Shown: positions 1 through 5,009 of the stretch, piece by piece
Layout: each line of letters starts with the position of its first letter
Numbering within the stretch: position 1 is the first letter of the stretch
Assembly (NCBI GenBank): GCA_023266155.1
Contig: JAHFRS010000096.1
Location: forward strand, 1 to 5,009
Direction of reading: 5' to 3'
DNA from: an archaeon
Lineage (GTDB): Archaea; Nanobdellota; Nanobdellia; Woesearchaeales; GW2011-AR9
Length of the DNA stretch: 5,009 bases
Position numbers and translations under genes: made by a program
The notes under the pieces: model-generated
The model's database searches: none
What the model saw: the letters and a program-made list of their open reading frames with translations, nothing else
Told to the model about the DNA's origin: nothing

Positions 1-1479
1 GATGTAACAGTAACATTTGTATCCTCTGAACGTGAGACTTCAGAAATATTGAAAACAATTGAAGCGGATTTCAAAAGTGCGATTACTCCTGCTGCCATCC
101 CTGCTCCCACTTCCGCCACCACCACCACTCCTCCTGCCGCCGCCCCCACTTCCGCCCCACCACCAACTCCACAACAACGTCTCCAGGAATTACGTAACCA
201 ACAGGATTTAAGGGTCGTTCATATGGGTGAAATCCAGCATTTACTCAGTACTAGACAAATAAGTCATCAGGAAGCTTATGATCGTATGAATGTTCTGGCT
301 CAACAGGAACAACGAGAAATATTGCAGGAACTTCCGGGGGGAACGATTATACCCTACGGAGACCAGGAATATAAATATGCCGGTGAAGGAAAGTGGAAAG
401 ATAAACAGGGGAATGAAATATCTCCTTCCATCCTTGCCCAAGCATTAACAGCGGGTGAAGCAACCATAAAGCCAGGCGGTACACCAGAAGAACAGAAAAA
501 AGCCAATGACAGATTAAAGCAAGCCCAAGTCATTCAAGGACAAACTGATACTACCCGTTGGCAAGGCAGCTGGGTTGAAGGCTTCTTTGATAACCAGGAA
601 ACGTATCGTGCCTGGGTTCAGGGAGATAATCCCTTTGGCCAAACCATGGGCGATATTCAAGCTGGCTTGGGAAGGTTAGGCAAATATCGTGCTTTATCGA
701 ATGCGTTAGTTCCAGATGCCACTAAAGCCTGGATGGAAGCAGCCAATAATGAGTTCTTAGTCAAGTGGGCAGATTTACCCAATTATGCAGCACGAGAAAA
801 GTGCGGCTACGATGAAGCTAAACGTTCCGAAACGCCCGGAACATCAACATCTTTCATCCACACCCCTAGCGGCGACCAATTTGGGGGCACAATTCAAGCT
901 GAAAAATCACCAACAAAAAGCCCCATACTTTGCCACCACAATACTGATCAAACCGTTGAACAGGAATGGGTTTGCGGCCGGGGACAAGTGTGCGTTGAGA
1001 ACAATTTCTGTCATGCTGACGCCAATAACGACGGCGAGCCTGATTCTGATGAAGTATTACAAGGTTACTTTTATAAAATAACATGGGGCGTGACGGCGCC
1101 ACAAGATCAAGCCTACACTCCCTATGTTGATGAAGATAATCAGGCCGTCAAATTTAACCTGCAGTTACATGGCGATCGAGATGTCTGGCTTTATCATCGA
1201 GGTGGCGTTACGGGAACGTCAGTTATTGCCTTACAGAACGGCGCGAGTGACGGCAGGGTCATTACTCATTTCTCCACACAGAAGTTTAACCAAGCTTGTC
1301 TTCGGTATGATTCCCAGTATCGCATCAAAGATGATGAGGGTGATGACGTGCATGATCAATGTGTTGCCATCATCCCCAGCGAAGAAGGCGTCGTAGAATA
1401 TGGACATTCGGAAGGCGCCACATCATTTCAATCGTACACGACCAGTTCGCCGGAAGTCAGCGGCGATGAAAATTGGTGA
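1..1479 (+). CDS. Probable secreted/surface protein, 3' part of gene (5' end outside window)
   Basis: The reading frame is open from base 1, so 492 residues are visible and the true start lies upstream; the TTG at 49 is only an internal leucine codon. I do not recognise the family. Visible parts, numbered from the window edge: a short strand/helix segment (1-27), a Pro/Thr/Ala-rich linker (about 28-58), a Gln/Glu/Arg-rich helical stretch (about 60-112), a Trp-rich region (about 185-265), then a C-terminal part with seven cysteines (268, 311, 325, 331, 337, 433, 454). Cys 325-331-337 sit directly before DANNDGEPDSDE (340-351), which resembles a calcium-binding loop of the dockerin/EF-hand kind. 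Residues about 355-455 alternate like a beta-sandwich. The flexible linker, paired cysteines and acidic C-terminus suggest an extracytoplasmic protein; no membrane segment is visible and any signal peptide would be upstream. Arginine codons are mostly CGN (15 of 20 by hand count). The stop is TGA. The coding call is firm, the function unknown. Confidence 0.85.
   Translation, partial: DVTVTFVSSERETSEILKTIEADFKSAITPAAIPAPTSATTTTPPAAAPTSAPPPTPQQRLQELRNQQDLRVVHMGEIQHLLSTRQISHQEAYDRMNVLAQQEQREILQELPGGTIIPYGDQEYKYAGEGKWKDKQGNEISPSILAQALTAGEATIKPGGTPEEQKKANDRLKQAQVIQGQTDTTRWQGSWVEGFFDNQETYRAWVQGDNPFGQTMGDIQAGLGRLGKYRALSNALVPDATKAWMEAANNEFLVKWADLPNYAAREKCGYDEAKRSETPGTSTSFIHTPSGDQFGGTIQAEKSPTKSPILCHHNTDQTVEQEWVCGRGQVCVENNFCHADANNDGEPDSDEVLQGYFYKITWGVTAPQDQAYTPYVDEDNQAVKFNLQLHGDRDVWLYHRGGVTGTSVIALQNGASDGRVITHFSTQKFNQACLRYDSQYRIKDDEGDDVHDQCVAIIPSEEGVVEYGHSEGATSFQSYTTSSPEVSGDENW
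106..156 (+). repeat. Duplicated 12-mer in Pro/Thr/Ala linker
   Basis: CCCACTTCCGCC occurs at 106-117 and again at 145-156, 39 bases (13 codons) apart and in the same frame, each time within codons for A-P-T-S-A. Between them are CCA/ACC-type triplets. The surrounding stretch (about 88-178) is very C-rich and G-poor on this strand. It looks like a linker that has grown by in-frame duplication. Confidence 0.6.
1018..1053 (+). other. Calcium-binding-loop-like motif within the surface protein
   Basis: The twelve codons encode DANNDGEPDSDE. Asp at loop positions 1, 5, 9 and 11, Asn at 3, Gly at 6 and Glu at 12 match the DxNxDG...E pattern of dockerin and EF-hand-like calcium loops. It follows at once after three closely spaced cysteines (codons at 973, 991 and 1009). 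Only one loop is seen, so calcium binding is an inference. Confidence 0.45.
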
Positions 1480-1521
1480 TTCTCCTTAATTAATATTAAA
1501 CTCATTGCTATTGTTTTAAAA

Positions 1522-1701
1522 ATGTTCACGGTTATCGGAACGGAAACGTACCTGAATCAAGGAGTTCAACATTTTATTCTAAAGAAAATAACTCCTTTAG
1601 GTGTCAACACAGTTGAAGACCAGCCAGAATTTAAGAAAAATTTTGGGTTTAAAGTAAATTTAGGATTACTAAAATTTAGTTGGGGTGCTTCTGAAAAATG
1701 A
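1522..1701 (+). CDS. Possible small protein, 59 residues, overlapping the Bro-N gene start
   Basis: An ATG at 1522 opens a frame to a TGA at 1699-1701. That stop overlaps the ATG of the downstream Bro-N gene as ATGA, a spacing typical of translational coupling. The protein begins MFTVIGTETYLNQG and ends GLLKFSWGASEK; it has no cysteines and no motif I know. No clear ribosome binding site precedes 1522. An AT-rich TTAATATTA at 1489-1497 lies about 28 bases upstream of the ATG, so a leaderless transcript is possible. The frame is the same as that of the upstream surface-protein gene and stays open from its TGA, so it could also be a remnant of a longer frame. A bulged inverted repeat (1559-1597) lies inside it, so the region may instead be a structured leader. 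Coding status is uncertain. Confidence 0.35.
   Translation: MFTVIGTETYLNQGVQHFILKKITPLGVNTVEDQPEFKKNFGFKVNLGLLKFSWGASEK
1559..1597 (+). promoter_or_regulatory. Bulged inverted repeat / RNA hairpin upstream of the Bro-N gene
   Basis: AAGGAGTT (1559-1566) pairs with AACTCCTT (1590-1597), and ATTTT (1571-1575) pairs with AAAAT (1585-1589). Together they make a 13-pair stem with a 4-base bulge (CAAC) on one side and a 9-base loop. No T-run follows, so it is not a classic terminator. It may be an RNA structure in the Bro-N leader or a protein-binding dyad, or chance inside coding sequence. Confidence 0.35.
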
Positions 1702-2561
1702 CTGACTCCGACAAAGCATTAGTGGTATTTCAAGACAAAAAAATCAGAAGAACTTGGTTTAATGATGGATGGTGGTTCTCAGTAGTTGATATTGTAGAAG
1801 CATTGACAGAAAGCGGAAGAGCCAGAAAATACTGGTCTGACCTGAAAAAGAGGCTTACGGAAGAGGGTTTTGAGTTGTCCGCAAAAATCGGACAACTGAA
1901 ATTAGTATCTGCTGATGGCAAAGCATACCAAACTGACTGCGTTAATACAAAAAACGCATTTAGGATTATCCAGTCTATTCCATCTAAAAAGGCAGAGCCA
2001 TTTAAGCAATGGTTAGCTCAAGTGGGTTATGATAGAGTGCAGGAAATAGAAAATCCTGAACTAGCACAACAGCGTATGAAGGAGATTTACAAAGCTAAAG
2101 GTTACTCAGATGATTGGATTGAGAAGAGGGTTAGAGGAATTGCTGTAAGAGATGAACTCACAGACGAATGGAAGAAAAGAGGATTGCTTGAAGAAAGAGA
2201 ATTTGCGATTCTTACAGCGGAGATTTCAAAAGCCACTTTTGGCATGACTCCCAGCGAATATAAGAAATTTAAAGGACTGAAAAAAGAGAACCTGCGAGAC
2301 CATATGAACGATTTGGAGTTGATTTTCACAATGCTTGGGGAAGCGTCCACTACAAGGATTGCAAAAGACCAAGACGCACAAGGATTTATCGAAAATAAGG
2401 AAGCCGCTAAGAAAGGTGGAACAGTTGCAGGTGTAGCCAGAAAAGAACTTGAACAGCAAAGTGTAAGAAAAGTATCCACACCAGAAAATTATCTTTCTGA
2501 ATCTGAAAAGAAGAAAAAATTGGTAGATAAGAGTAAGCATGAAATCAAAAAATCCGAATAG
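1698..2561 (+). CDS. Bro-N domain protein with DinD-like C-terminus (phage antirepressor family)
   Basis: The 287-residue product starts with a Bro-N domain (about residues 8-110): an F-Q-x-K-x-I-R-R-x-W opening, then WWFSVVDIVEAL, KYWSDLKKRL and a conserved IPSKKAEPFKQWLA block. Bro-N domains bind DNA and occur in phage and viral antirepressors. The second half (about 115-265) matches the C-terminal region of DinD-like proteins, with DELTDEWKKRG, ILTAEISKATFGM, EYKKFKGLKKENLRDHM and a GGTVAGVARKEL segment. E. coli DinD is LexA-controlled and acts on RecA. The tail is lysine-rich (about 268-287). This architecture is common in bacteria. Fifteen of 17 arginine codons are AGA/AGG, against 5 of 20 in the upstream surface-protein gene, which suggests recent transfer. 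A GGGGTG at 1682-1687 is a plausible ribosome binding site, and the ATG overlaps the stop of a possible small gene. The exact role here, as a regulator or in a damage response, is not shown by the sequence. Confidence 0.88.
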   Translation: MTDSDKALVVFQDKKIRRTWFNDGWWFSVVDIVEALTESGRARKYWSDLKKRLTEEGFELSAKIGQLKLVSADGKAYQTDCVNTKNAFRIIQSIPSKKAEPFKQWLAQVGYDRVQEIENPELAQQRMKEIYKAKGYSDDWIEKRVRGIAVRDELTDEWKKRGLLEEREFAILTAEISKATFGMTPSEYKKFKGLKKENLRDHMNDLELIFTMLGEASTTRIAKDQDAQGFIENKEAAKKGGTVAGVARKELEQQSVRKVSTPENYLSESEKKKKLVDKSKHEIKKSE

Positions 2562-2622
2562 GTTATTAAGAAAACTTAAAACTTTTGCAGGAAAGATTCT
2601 CTTTATTCTCTACCGCATTTTT
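2562..2622. terminator. Convergent intergenic gap with T-rich tracts on both strands
   Basis: The 59 bases between the Bro-N and phosphatase stops hold pyrimidine-rich sequence on the + strand ending in TTTTT (2618-2622). On the - strand the complement of AAGAAAACTTAAAAC gives GTTTTAAGTTTTCTT. Archaeal termination commonly uses oligo-T tracts without a strong hairpin, so these may end the two convergent transcripts. No hairpin is visible. Confidence 0.3.
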
Positions 2623-3340
2623 ATGTTCTCACCACAACAATTGCCCCATTATCTGGCTTGTTCCCCGGATTTTCCCCTTCATCAATCAGCCGTTTCATGA
2701 TTCTATCAATACCCTGCTGTAACAATGAATGGTGAAAAACATCATCAAGAGCTTCTTCTCCTAAATGAGAGCTGTCAAAGCCATCTGTCAGTAAAGCAAA
2801 GCCATCGTGTGACTCCAGCAATCCTTGACAATACGCTGATTGTGGTAAAATACTGCGCTCGCCTAAGTAGCAGTTAAGAGAGTATCGCGCTTTGGCATGA
2901 CTGCTTTTACCATCTGAAAATCTGTACAACAAAGAATCGCCTACGGAAAGATAGTGGGTTTTATCCAGTTGTTGCAACACCGCTAGAAAAGTTGTTTCTG
3001 ATTCGTCGTCACGTTCGTCACAAATAATTGTGTTTAACTCCTGGGCAGCTGGCACCAATGCTTCTTCCAGCAACGTCGCTGAAGACAACAATTCTGGAAA
3101 TCGTTGCAAGGCGATTTTGGACGCCTCACAGCCAAAATGAGCATCAGCAACCATGTACAACTTTATTGTATCATCAAACGTCACGATACTCAGCCCATCT
3201 TCATTTGGTGTAACTTTGCCTTGTGTATTTGCTCCTGCTGAAATTCCTGCAGCAATTCTCTCGCTGAGCGAAAAAGAGGAAAAAGTCTTGTCGGTAGTGT
3301 ATTTTGAGCCGTGTTCAAAGAAATCAACTTGATATTTCAT
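2621..3340 (-). CDS. PP2C-family serine/threonine protein phosphatase
   Basis: The 239-residue product carries the ordered motifs of the metal-dependent PPM/PP2C phosphatases. They are NED with Asp48 (residues 46-48), DAHFG (66-70, the counterpart of DGHGG with Asp66), ETT (115-117), VGDS (133-136), LLTDG (183-187, Asp186) and PDNGAIVVV (Asp230-Asn231). The aspartates expected to hold the two Mn/Mg ions are therefore all present, so it is probably active in removing phosphate from Ser/Thr residues. Its length is that of a minimal single-domain cytosolic enzyme: no membrane segment, sensor domain or kinase fusion is seen, and the first 35 or so residues precede the core. The change of DGHGG to DAHFG is a departure from the consensus. 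The ATG at 3340 lacks a clear ribosome binding site; the TATA element near 3381-3389 would give a short leader. The gene is divergent from the GTPase gene and convergent with the Bro-N gene. The substrate is unknown and no partner kinase is in the window. Confidence 0.9.
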   Translation of the reverse strand: MKYQVDFFEHGSKYTTDKTFSSFSLSERIAAGISAGANTQGKVTPNEDGLSIVTFDDTIKLYMVADAHFGCEASKIALQRFPELLSSATLLEEALVPAAQELNTIICDERDDESETTFLAVLQQLDKTHYLSVGDSLLYRFSDGKSSHAKARYSLNCYLGERSILPQSAYCQGLLESHDGFALLTDGFDSSHLGEEALDDVFHHSLLQQGIDRIMKRLIDEGENPGNKPDNGAIVVVRT

Positions 3341-3345
3341 GGTAT

Positions 3346-3375
3346 TCTCAATGTGTTTTCATGACATTCCTGAGA
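3346..3375. promoter_or_regulatory. Imperfect inverted repeat in the divergent promoter region
   Basis: TCTCAATGT (3346-3354) faces ACAT (3364-3367) and TGAGA (3371-3375), with a 9-base loop and a 3-base bulge (TCC). It lies between the phosphatase start and the shared TATA-like element, over the expected transcription start of the phosphatase. It could be an operator; chance is also possible. Confidence 0.25.
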
Positions 3376-3380
3376 GGTAG

Positions 3381-3389
3381 TTTTTATAA
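3381..3389. promoter_or_regulatory. TATA-box-like element, possibly shared by divergent genes
   Basis: TTTTTATAA reads as an archaeal TATA box on the + strand, and as TTATAAAAA on the - strand. Rightward transcription would start near 3410, in front of the GTPase start at 3506 and its ribosome binding site. Leftward it would start near 3360, about 20 bases before the phosphatase ATG. A purine-rich GAGAGGTAG just upstream on the + strand could act as the BRE. Confidence 0.45.
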
Positions 3390-3484
3390 GATTATTGGTG
3401 AAAATGGAGAAAAAAACGTCAGCTCATACTACCTACTCTACCACCAAAAACTTTAAGAAGCACACCACACTTTTCCCAGCCGCA

Positions 3485-3493
3485 GGGAGGGGT
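3485..3493 (+). promoter_or_regulatory. Ribosome binding site that decides the GTPase start
   Basis: GGGAGGGGT lies 12 bases before the ATG at 3506 and resembles the archaeal Shine-Dalgarno GGAGGTG. Earlier in-frame starts (TTG 3395, GTG 3398, ATG 3404) have no well-placed site and sit at or before the transcription start predicted from the TATA element. Confidence 0.6.
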
Positions 3494-3505
3494 AGACTCA
3501 AAAAG

Positions 3506-4144
3506 ATGGTGCGTTCATTTTTCAAAGGTTTGTTTAAGAGATTTAATATTACCGCTTTTAATAGTAAGAGCCACGTTAAATTAGGGTTATATGGGCCTCC
3601 TAATGGTGGTAAGAGCACTTTAGCCAACCGCATTTGTATGGACTGGCTAGGGCAGGAAATGTCGACTGTTTCTCATATTGCCCATGAAACGAGGGAAATC
3701 AACATTAAAGAGCAAGTCCATATCAAGAATAAGAAAGGAAAAGAATTGACGTTCTCACTTGTTGATACTCCCGGCATTGCCACAAAGATAGATTATGAAG
3801 ACTTTATCAAGAAAGGCATTGCCAAAGGTGAAGCTAAAAAGCGGGCAAAAGAAGCAACTAAAGGCGTGATTGATGCCATCAAATGGCTGGATAATATGGA
3901 TTCGGTTGTTGTCGTTCTGGATGCGACCAAAGATCCTTATTCACAGGTCAATATCACCATTATCGGTAATTTACAGGCGAGAAATATCCCTGTCTTGATT
4001 GCCGCTAATAAATTAGATTTAAAAAAATCCAGCATTGACGTCATTAAAGCAGCATTTCCACAATATCCCGTCATTGGCATTTCCGCCAAATATGGAAAGA
4101 ATGTGGAAGAGTTTTATGAGCAGCTGTTTAAAGTGGCCAAGTAA
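3506..4144 (+). CDS. Archaeal Era-like GTPase
   Basis: From the ATG at 3506 the product has 212 residues and a complete small GTPase domain. It shows a P-loop GPPNGGKST (30-38, with Lys36 and Ser37), a switch region HETREI (60-65), DTPG (87-90), NKLD (168-171) and SAK (193-195). The DWLGQEM, DYEDF, EATKGV and DATKDPYSQVN blocks fit the archaeal Era-like family. It ends soon after the G5 motif, so it lacks the C-terminal KH domain of bacterial Era. It should bind and hydrolyse GTP in the cytosol; the function is not established, and a ribosome or RNA role is inferred from Era. The frame extends upstream to a TTG at 3395, but the extra 37 residues are low-complexity and Thr/Lys-rich. The ribosome binding site at 3485-3493 and family alignment favour 3506. 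The DUF2073 gene follows 123 bases later, a usual partner of this GTPase in archaea. Confidence 0.92.
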   Translation: MVRSFFKGLFKRFNITAFNSKSHVKLGLYGPPNGGKSTLANRICMDWLGQEMSTVSHIAHETREINIKEQVHIKNKKGKELTFSLVDTPGIATKIDYEDFIKKGIAKGEAKKRAKEATKGVIDAIKWLDNMDSVVVVLDATKDPYSQVNITIIGNLQARNIPVLIAANKLDLKKSSIDVIKAAFPQYPVIGISAKYGKNVEEFYEQLFKVAK

Positions 4145-4224
4145 TATGAGTAATATAATCAAGTACTACAATTAATAGATCGAGATGGAGTCTCAAAGTG
4201 TAATATCCACATCAAAAAACAACA

Positions 4225-4232
4225 TTTAAAAA
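4225..4232 (+). promoter_or_regulatory. Candidate TATA box before the DUF2073 gene
   Basis: TTTAAAAA follows an A-rich stretch (AAAAAACAACA) that could serve as BRE. A start about 25 bases downstream would fall near 4255, just before the ribosome binding site. The rest of the 123-base gap after the GTPase shows only short AT-rich sequence and a trivial 4-pair hairpin (GAGA/TCTC). The DUF2073 gene may also be read from the GTPase promoter. Confidence 0.3.
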
Positions 4233-4256
4233 CTAGAGATATATCCTATGATGAAA

Positions 4257-4262
4257 AGAGGT
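4257..4262 (+). promoter_or_regulatory. Ribosome binding site choosing ATG 4268
   Basis: AGAGGT ends 5 bases before the ATG at 4268. The in-frame TTG at 4265 would leave only two bases, so ATG 4268 is the better start. Confidence 0.6.
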
Positions 4263-4267
4263 ATTTG

Positions 4268-4660
4268 ATGGTAACATTTCAATTCATTCCCTATCAGGAC
4301 ATTGAGAAACTCGGTTCTGCGAAACGGGTCAACAAGCTGCTTAATATTGTCAAAGAAGATAAGATTGTCATTATGGAAGGCCGGCTTAAGAAGGAAGAAG
4401 AAGCTGATCTGATTGAGATTACGATGGAGGAAATCACACCTAAATTTAAGGGAATTGAGCTTAGCGTGATTTATCCGGATCAAAGCCGCCAGGATACGAT
4501 GCAGAGGTTAAAAGGTACTTTTACCAATATCATTTTAGGTGACCGGCAGGGACTTACCATTATTGGGCCAGCCAATATCGTGAAAAAAATCGAGAAGAAT
4601 CCTGACAAGATTGAATTATTTACCAAAGAGGTGAATGGAAAGAGCAGGAAGAGAAGGTAA
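4268..4660 (+). CDS. DUF2073 family archaeal protein
   Basis: The 130-residue product fits the archaeal DUF2073 family, whose function is unknown. Recognisable features are the MVTFQFIPYQDIEKL opening, the IVIMEGRLKKEEEADLI stretch (about 34-50), the MEEITPKFKGIELSVI block (about 53-68), a LTIIGPANIVKKIEKNPDKI segment (about 96-115) and a basic tail (KSRKRR). There are no membrane segments or cysteines, so it is probably a small soluble protein; the charged middle and basic tail would suit RNA or ribosome contact, but that is inference. The family is typically encoded next to the Era-like GTPase and the small zinc-ribbon protein, as here, which suggests a shared process or complex. The zinc-ribbon gene follows after 59 bases. 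Confidence 0.85.
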   Translation: MVTFQFIPYQDIEKLGSAKRVNKLLNIVKEDKIVIMEGRLKKEEEADLIEITMEEITPKFKGIELSVIYPDQSRQDTMQRLKGTFTNIILGDRQGLTIIGPANIVKKIEKNPDKIELFTKEVNGKSRKRR

Positions 4661-4688
4661 CTCCTGATGTCAAAATGCTGAAAGTAAA

Positions 4689-4696
4689 GTATAAAC
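4689..4696 (+). promoter_or_regulatory. Weak TATA-like element before the zinc-ribbon gene
   Basis: GTATAAAC preceded by purine-rich GAAAGTAAA lies about 27 bases before the ATG at 4720, which would suit a leaderless or nearly leaderless transcript. An AGGT at 4711-4714 could instead act as a ribosome binding site in a polycistronic message. The two readings cannot be told apart from sequence. Confidence 0.25.
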
Positions 4697-4719
4697 TTGA
4701 GTACTAGAAAAGGTAAATC

Positions 4720-5009
4720 ATGCCCCATCAATGTGTCCGTTGTAATACGCTGTATCAGGATGGTTCTCAGGAAATTCTCAAAGGGTGCAGTTGTGGCGCT
4801 CGGTTATTTTTTTATATCAAGAAAACGGCTCTGGAGGCTGGAAAGGAGCTGGTCAGCGAGTTGACGGAAGACGATAAGAAACATATTGAGGAAGATGTCT
4901 CAGAAATTCTTCACCTTAAACAGGAAGATGAAGACTGTCCCGTCGTGCTGGACTTAGAAGCCATCCGGGTGCTCAAACCGGGAAAATATGAGCTGGATTT
5001 AGTGCATTT
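4720..5009 (+). CDS. Archaeal small zinc-ribbon protein, partial (3' end outside window)
   Basis: Ninety-six residues are visible. The N-terminus has one zinc ribbon: Cys5-x2-Cys8 and Cys23-x-Cys25, in QCVRCNTLY and GCSCGARLFF. An acidic helical linker follows (about 45-72), then a conserved-looking end, VVLDLEAIRVLKPGKYELDL. This fits the archaeal zinc-ribbon proteins sometimes described as possible nucleic-acid-binding proteins (COG3364 type, from memory). The four cysteines should hold one Zn ion. The visible C-terminal block is typical of the end of the family, so only a short part is likely missing. It is the third member of the GTPase-DUF2073-zinc-ribbon set. Its biochemical role is unknown. 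Confidence 0.85.
   Translation, partial: MPHQCVRCNTLYQDGSQEILKGCSCGARLFFYIKKTALEAGKELVSELTEDDKKHIEEDVSEILHLKQEDEDCPVVLDLEAIRVLKPGKYELDLVH

Noticed and set aside
49..51. TTG as the start of the first gene
   Set aside because: The frame is open back to base 1 with sensible coding sequence, and no ribosome binding site precedes 49; the gene is simply cut by the window edge.
785..1396. Alternative frames at 785-1081 and 1124-1396 (+) and 866-1102 (-)
   Set aside because: They overlap the surface-protein gene in other frames, and their products show no domain or plausible start signal.
1477..1479. Genome-wide recoding of TGA
   Set aside because: No gene in the window has an internal TGA that must be read as an amino acid, and the other complete genes end normally in TAA or TAG; readthrough at this one TGA is kept only as a low-weight finding.
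2102..2479. Open frame of 125 codons on the - strand
   Set aside because: It lies wholly inside the well-supported Bro-N gene; its Ser/Phe-rich product is a typical antisense shadow with no recognisable motif.
1698..3340. Bro-N gene and phosphatase as a two-gene defence system
   Set aside because: The genes are convergent, have different codon use, and no known system pairs them; nothing in the sequence ties them together.
3395..3404. TTG 3395, GTG 3398 or ATG 3404 as the GTPase start
   Set aside because: They sit at or before the transcription start predicted from the TATA element, lack a well-placed ribosome binding site, and add a low-complexity tail outside the family domain.
1..5009. 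CRISPR array, tRNA, rRNA or insertion sequence
   Set aside because: No regularly spaced repeats, cloverleaf, conserved rRNA sequence, transposase or terminal inverted repeats were seen.

Overview
The window most likely comes from an archaeon, probably a DPANN-type lineage such as Woesearchaeota. The main reason is the last third: an Era-like GTPase, a DUF2073 protein and a small CxxC...CxC zinc-ribbon protein follow each other on the + strand. In my knowledge of archaeal genomes these three are an archaeal gene set that keeps company. Candidate archaeal TATA boxes and GGAGG/GAGGT-type ribosome binding sites fit this. The lineage below Archaea is inference.

Layout. (1) Positions 1-1479, + strand: the 3' part of a large gene whose start lies outside the window. 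It encodes a protein with a Pro/Thr/Ala-rich linker, a cysteine cluster and a calcium-loop-like motif, probably secreted or on the cell surface; I do not recognise its family. (2) 1480-1697: a 218-base gap holding a possible 59-residue small gene (1522-1701) that overlaps the next start by ATGA, and a bulged inverted repeat at 1559-1597. (3) 1698-2561, +: a Bro-N/DinD-like (antirepressor family) protein. Its arginine codons differ sharply from those of its upstream neighbour, which suggests horizontal acquisition from bacteria or a mobile element. (4) 2621-3340, - strand: a PP2C-type protein phosphatase with its metal-binding aspartates present, convergent with the Bro-N gene. (5) 3341-3505: a divergent control region. 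A single TTTTTATAAG element could serve as TATA box for both directions, and an imperfect inverted repeat lies beside it. (6) 3506-5009, +: GTPase, DUF2073 protein and zinc-ribbon protein; the last runs off the window.

The three archaeal genes probably act in one process, perhaps linked to ribosomes or RNA, but this is inferred from association alone. Bro-N and phosphatase genes look like accessory cargo between the surface-protein gene and the core cluster. I see no tRNA, rRNA, CRISPR array or insertion sequence.
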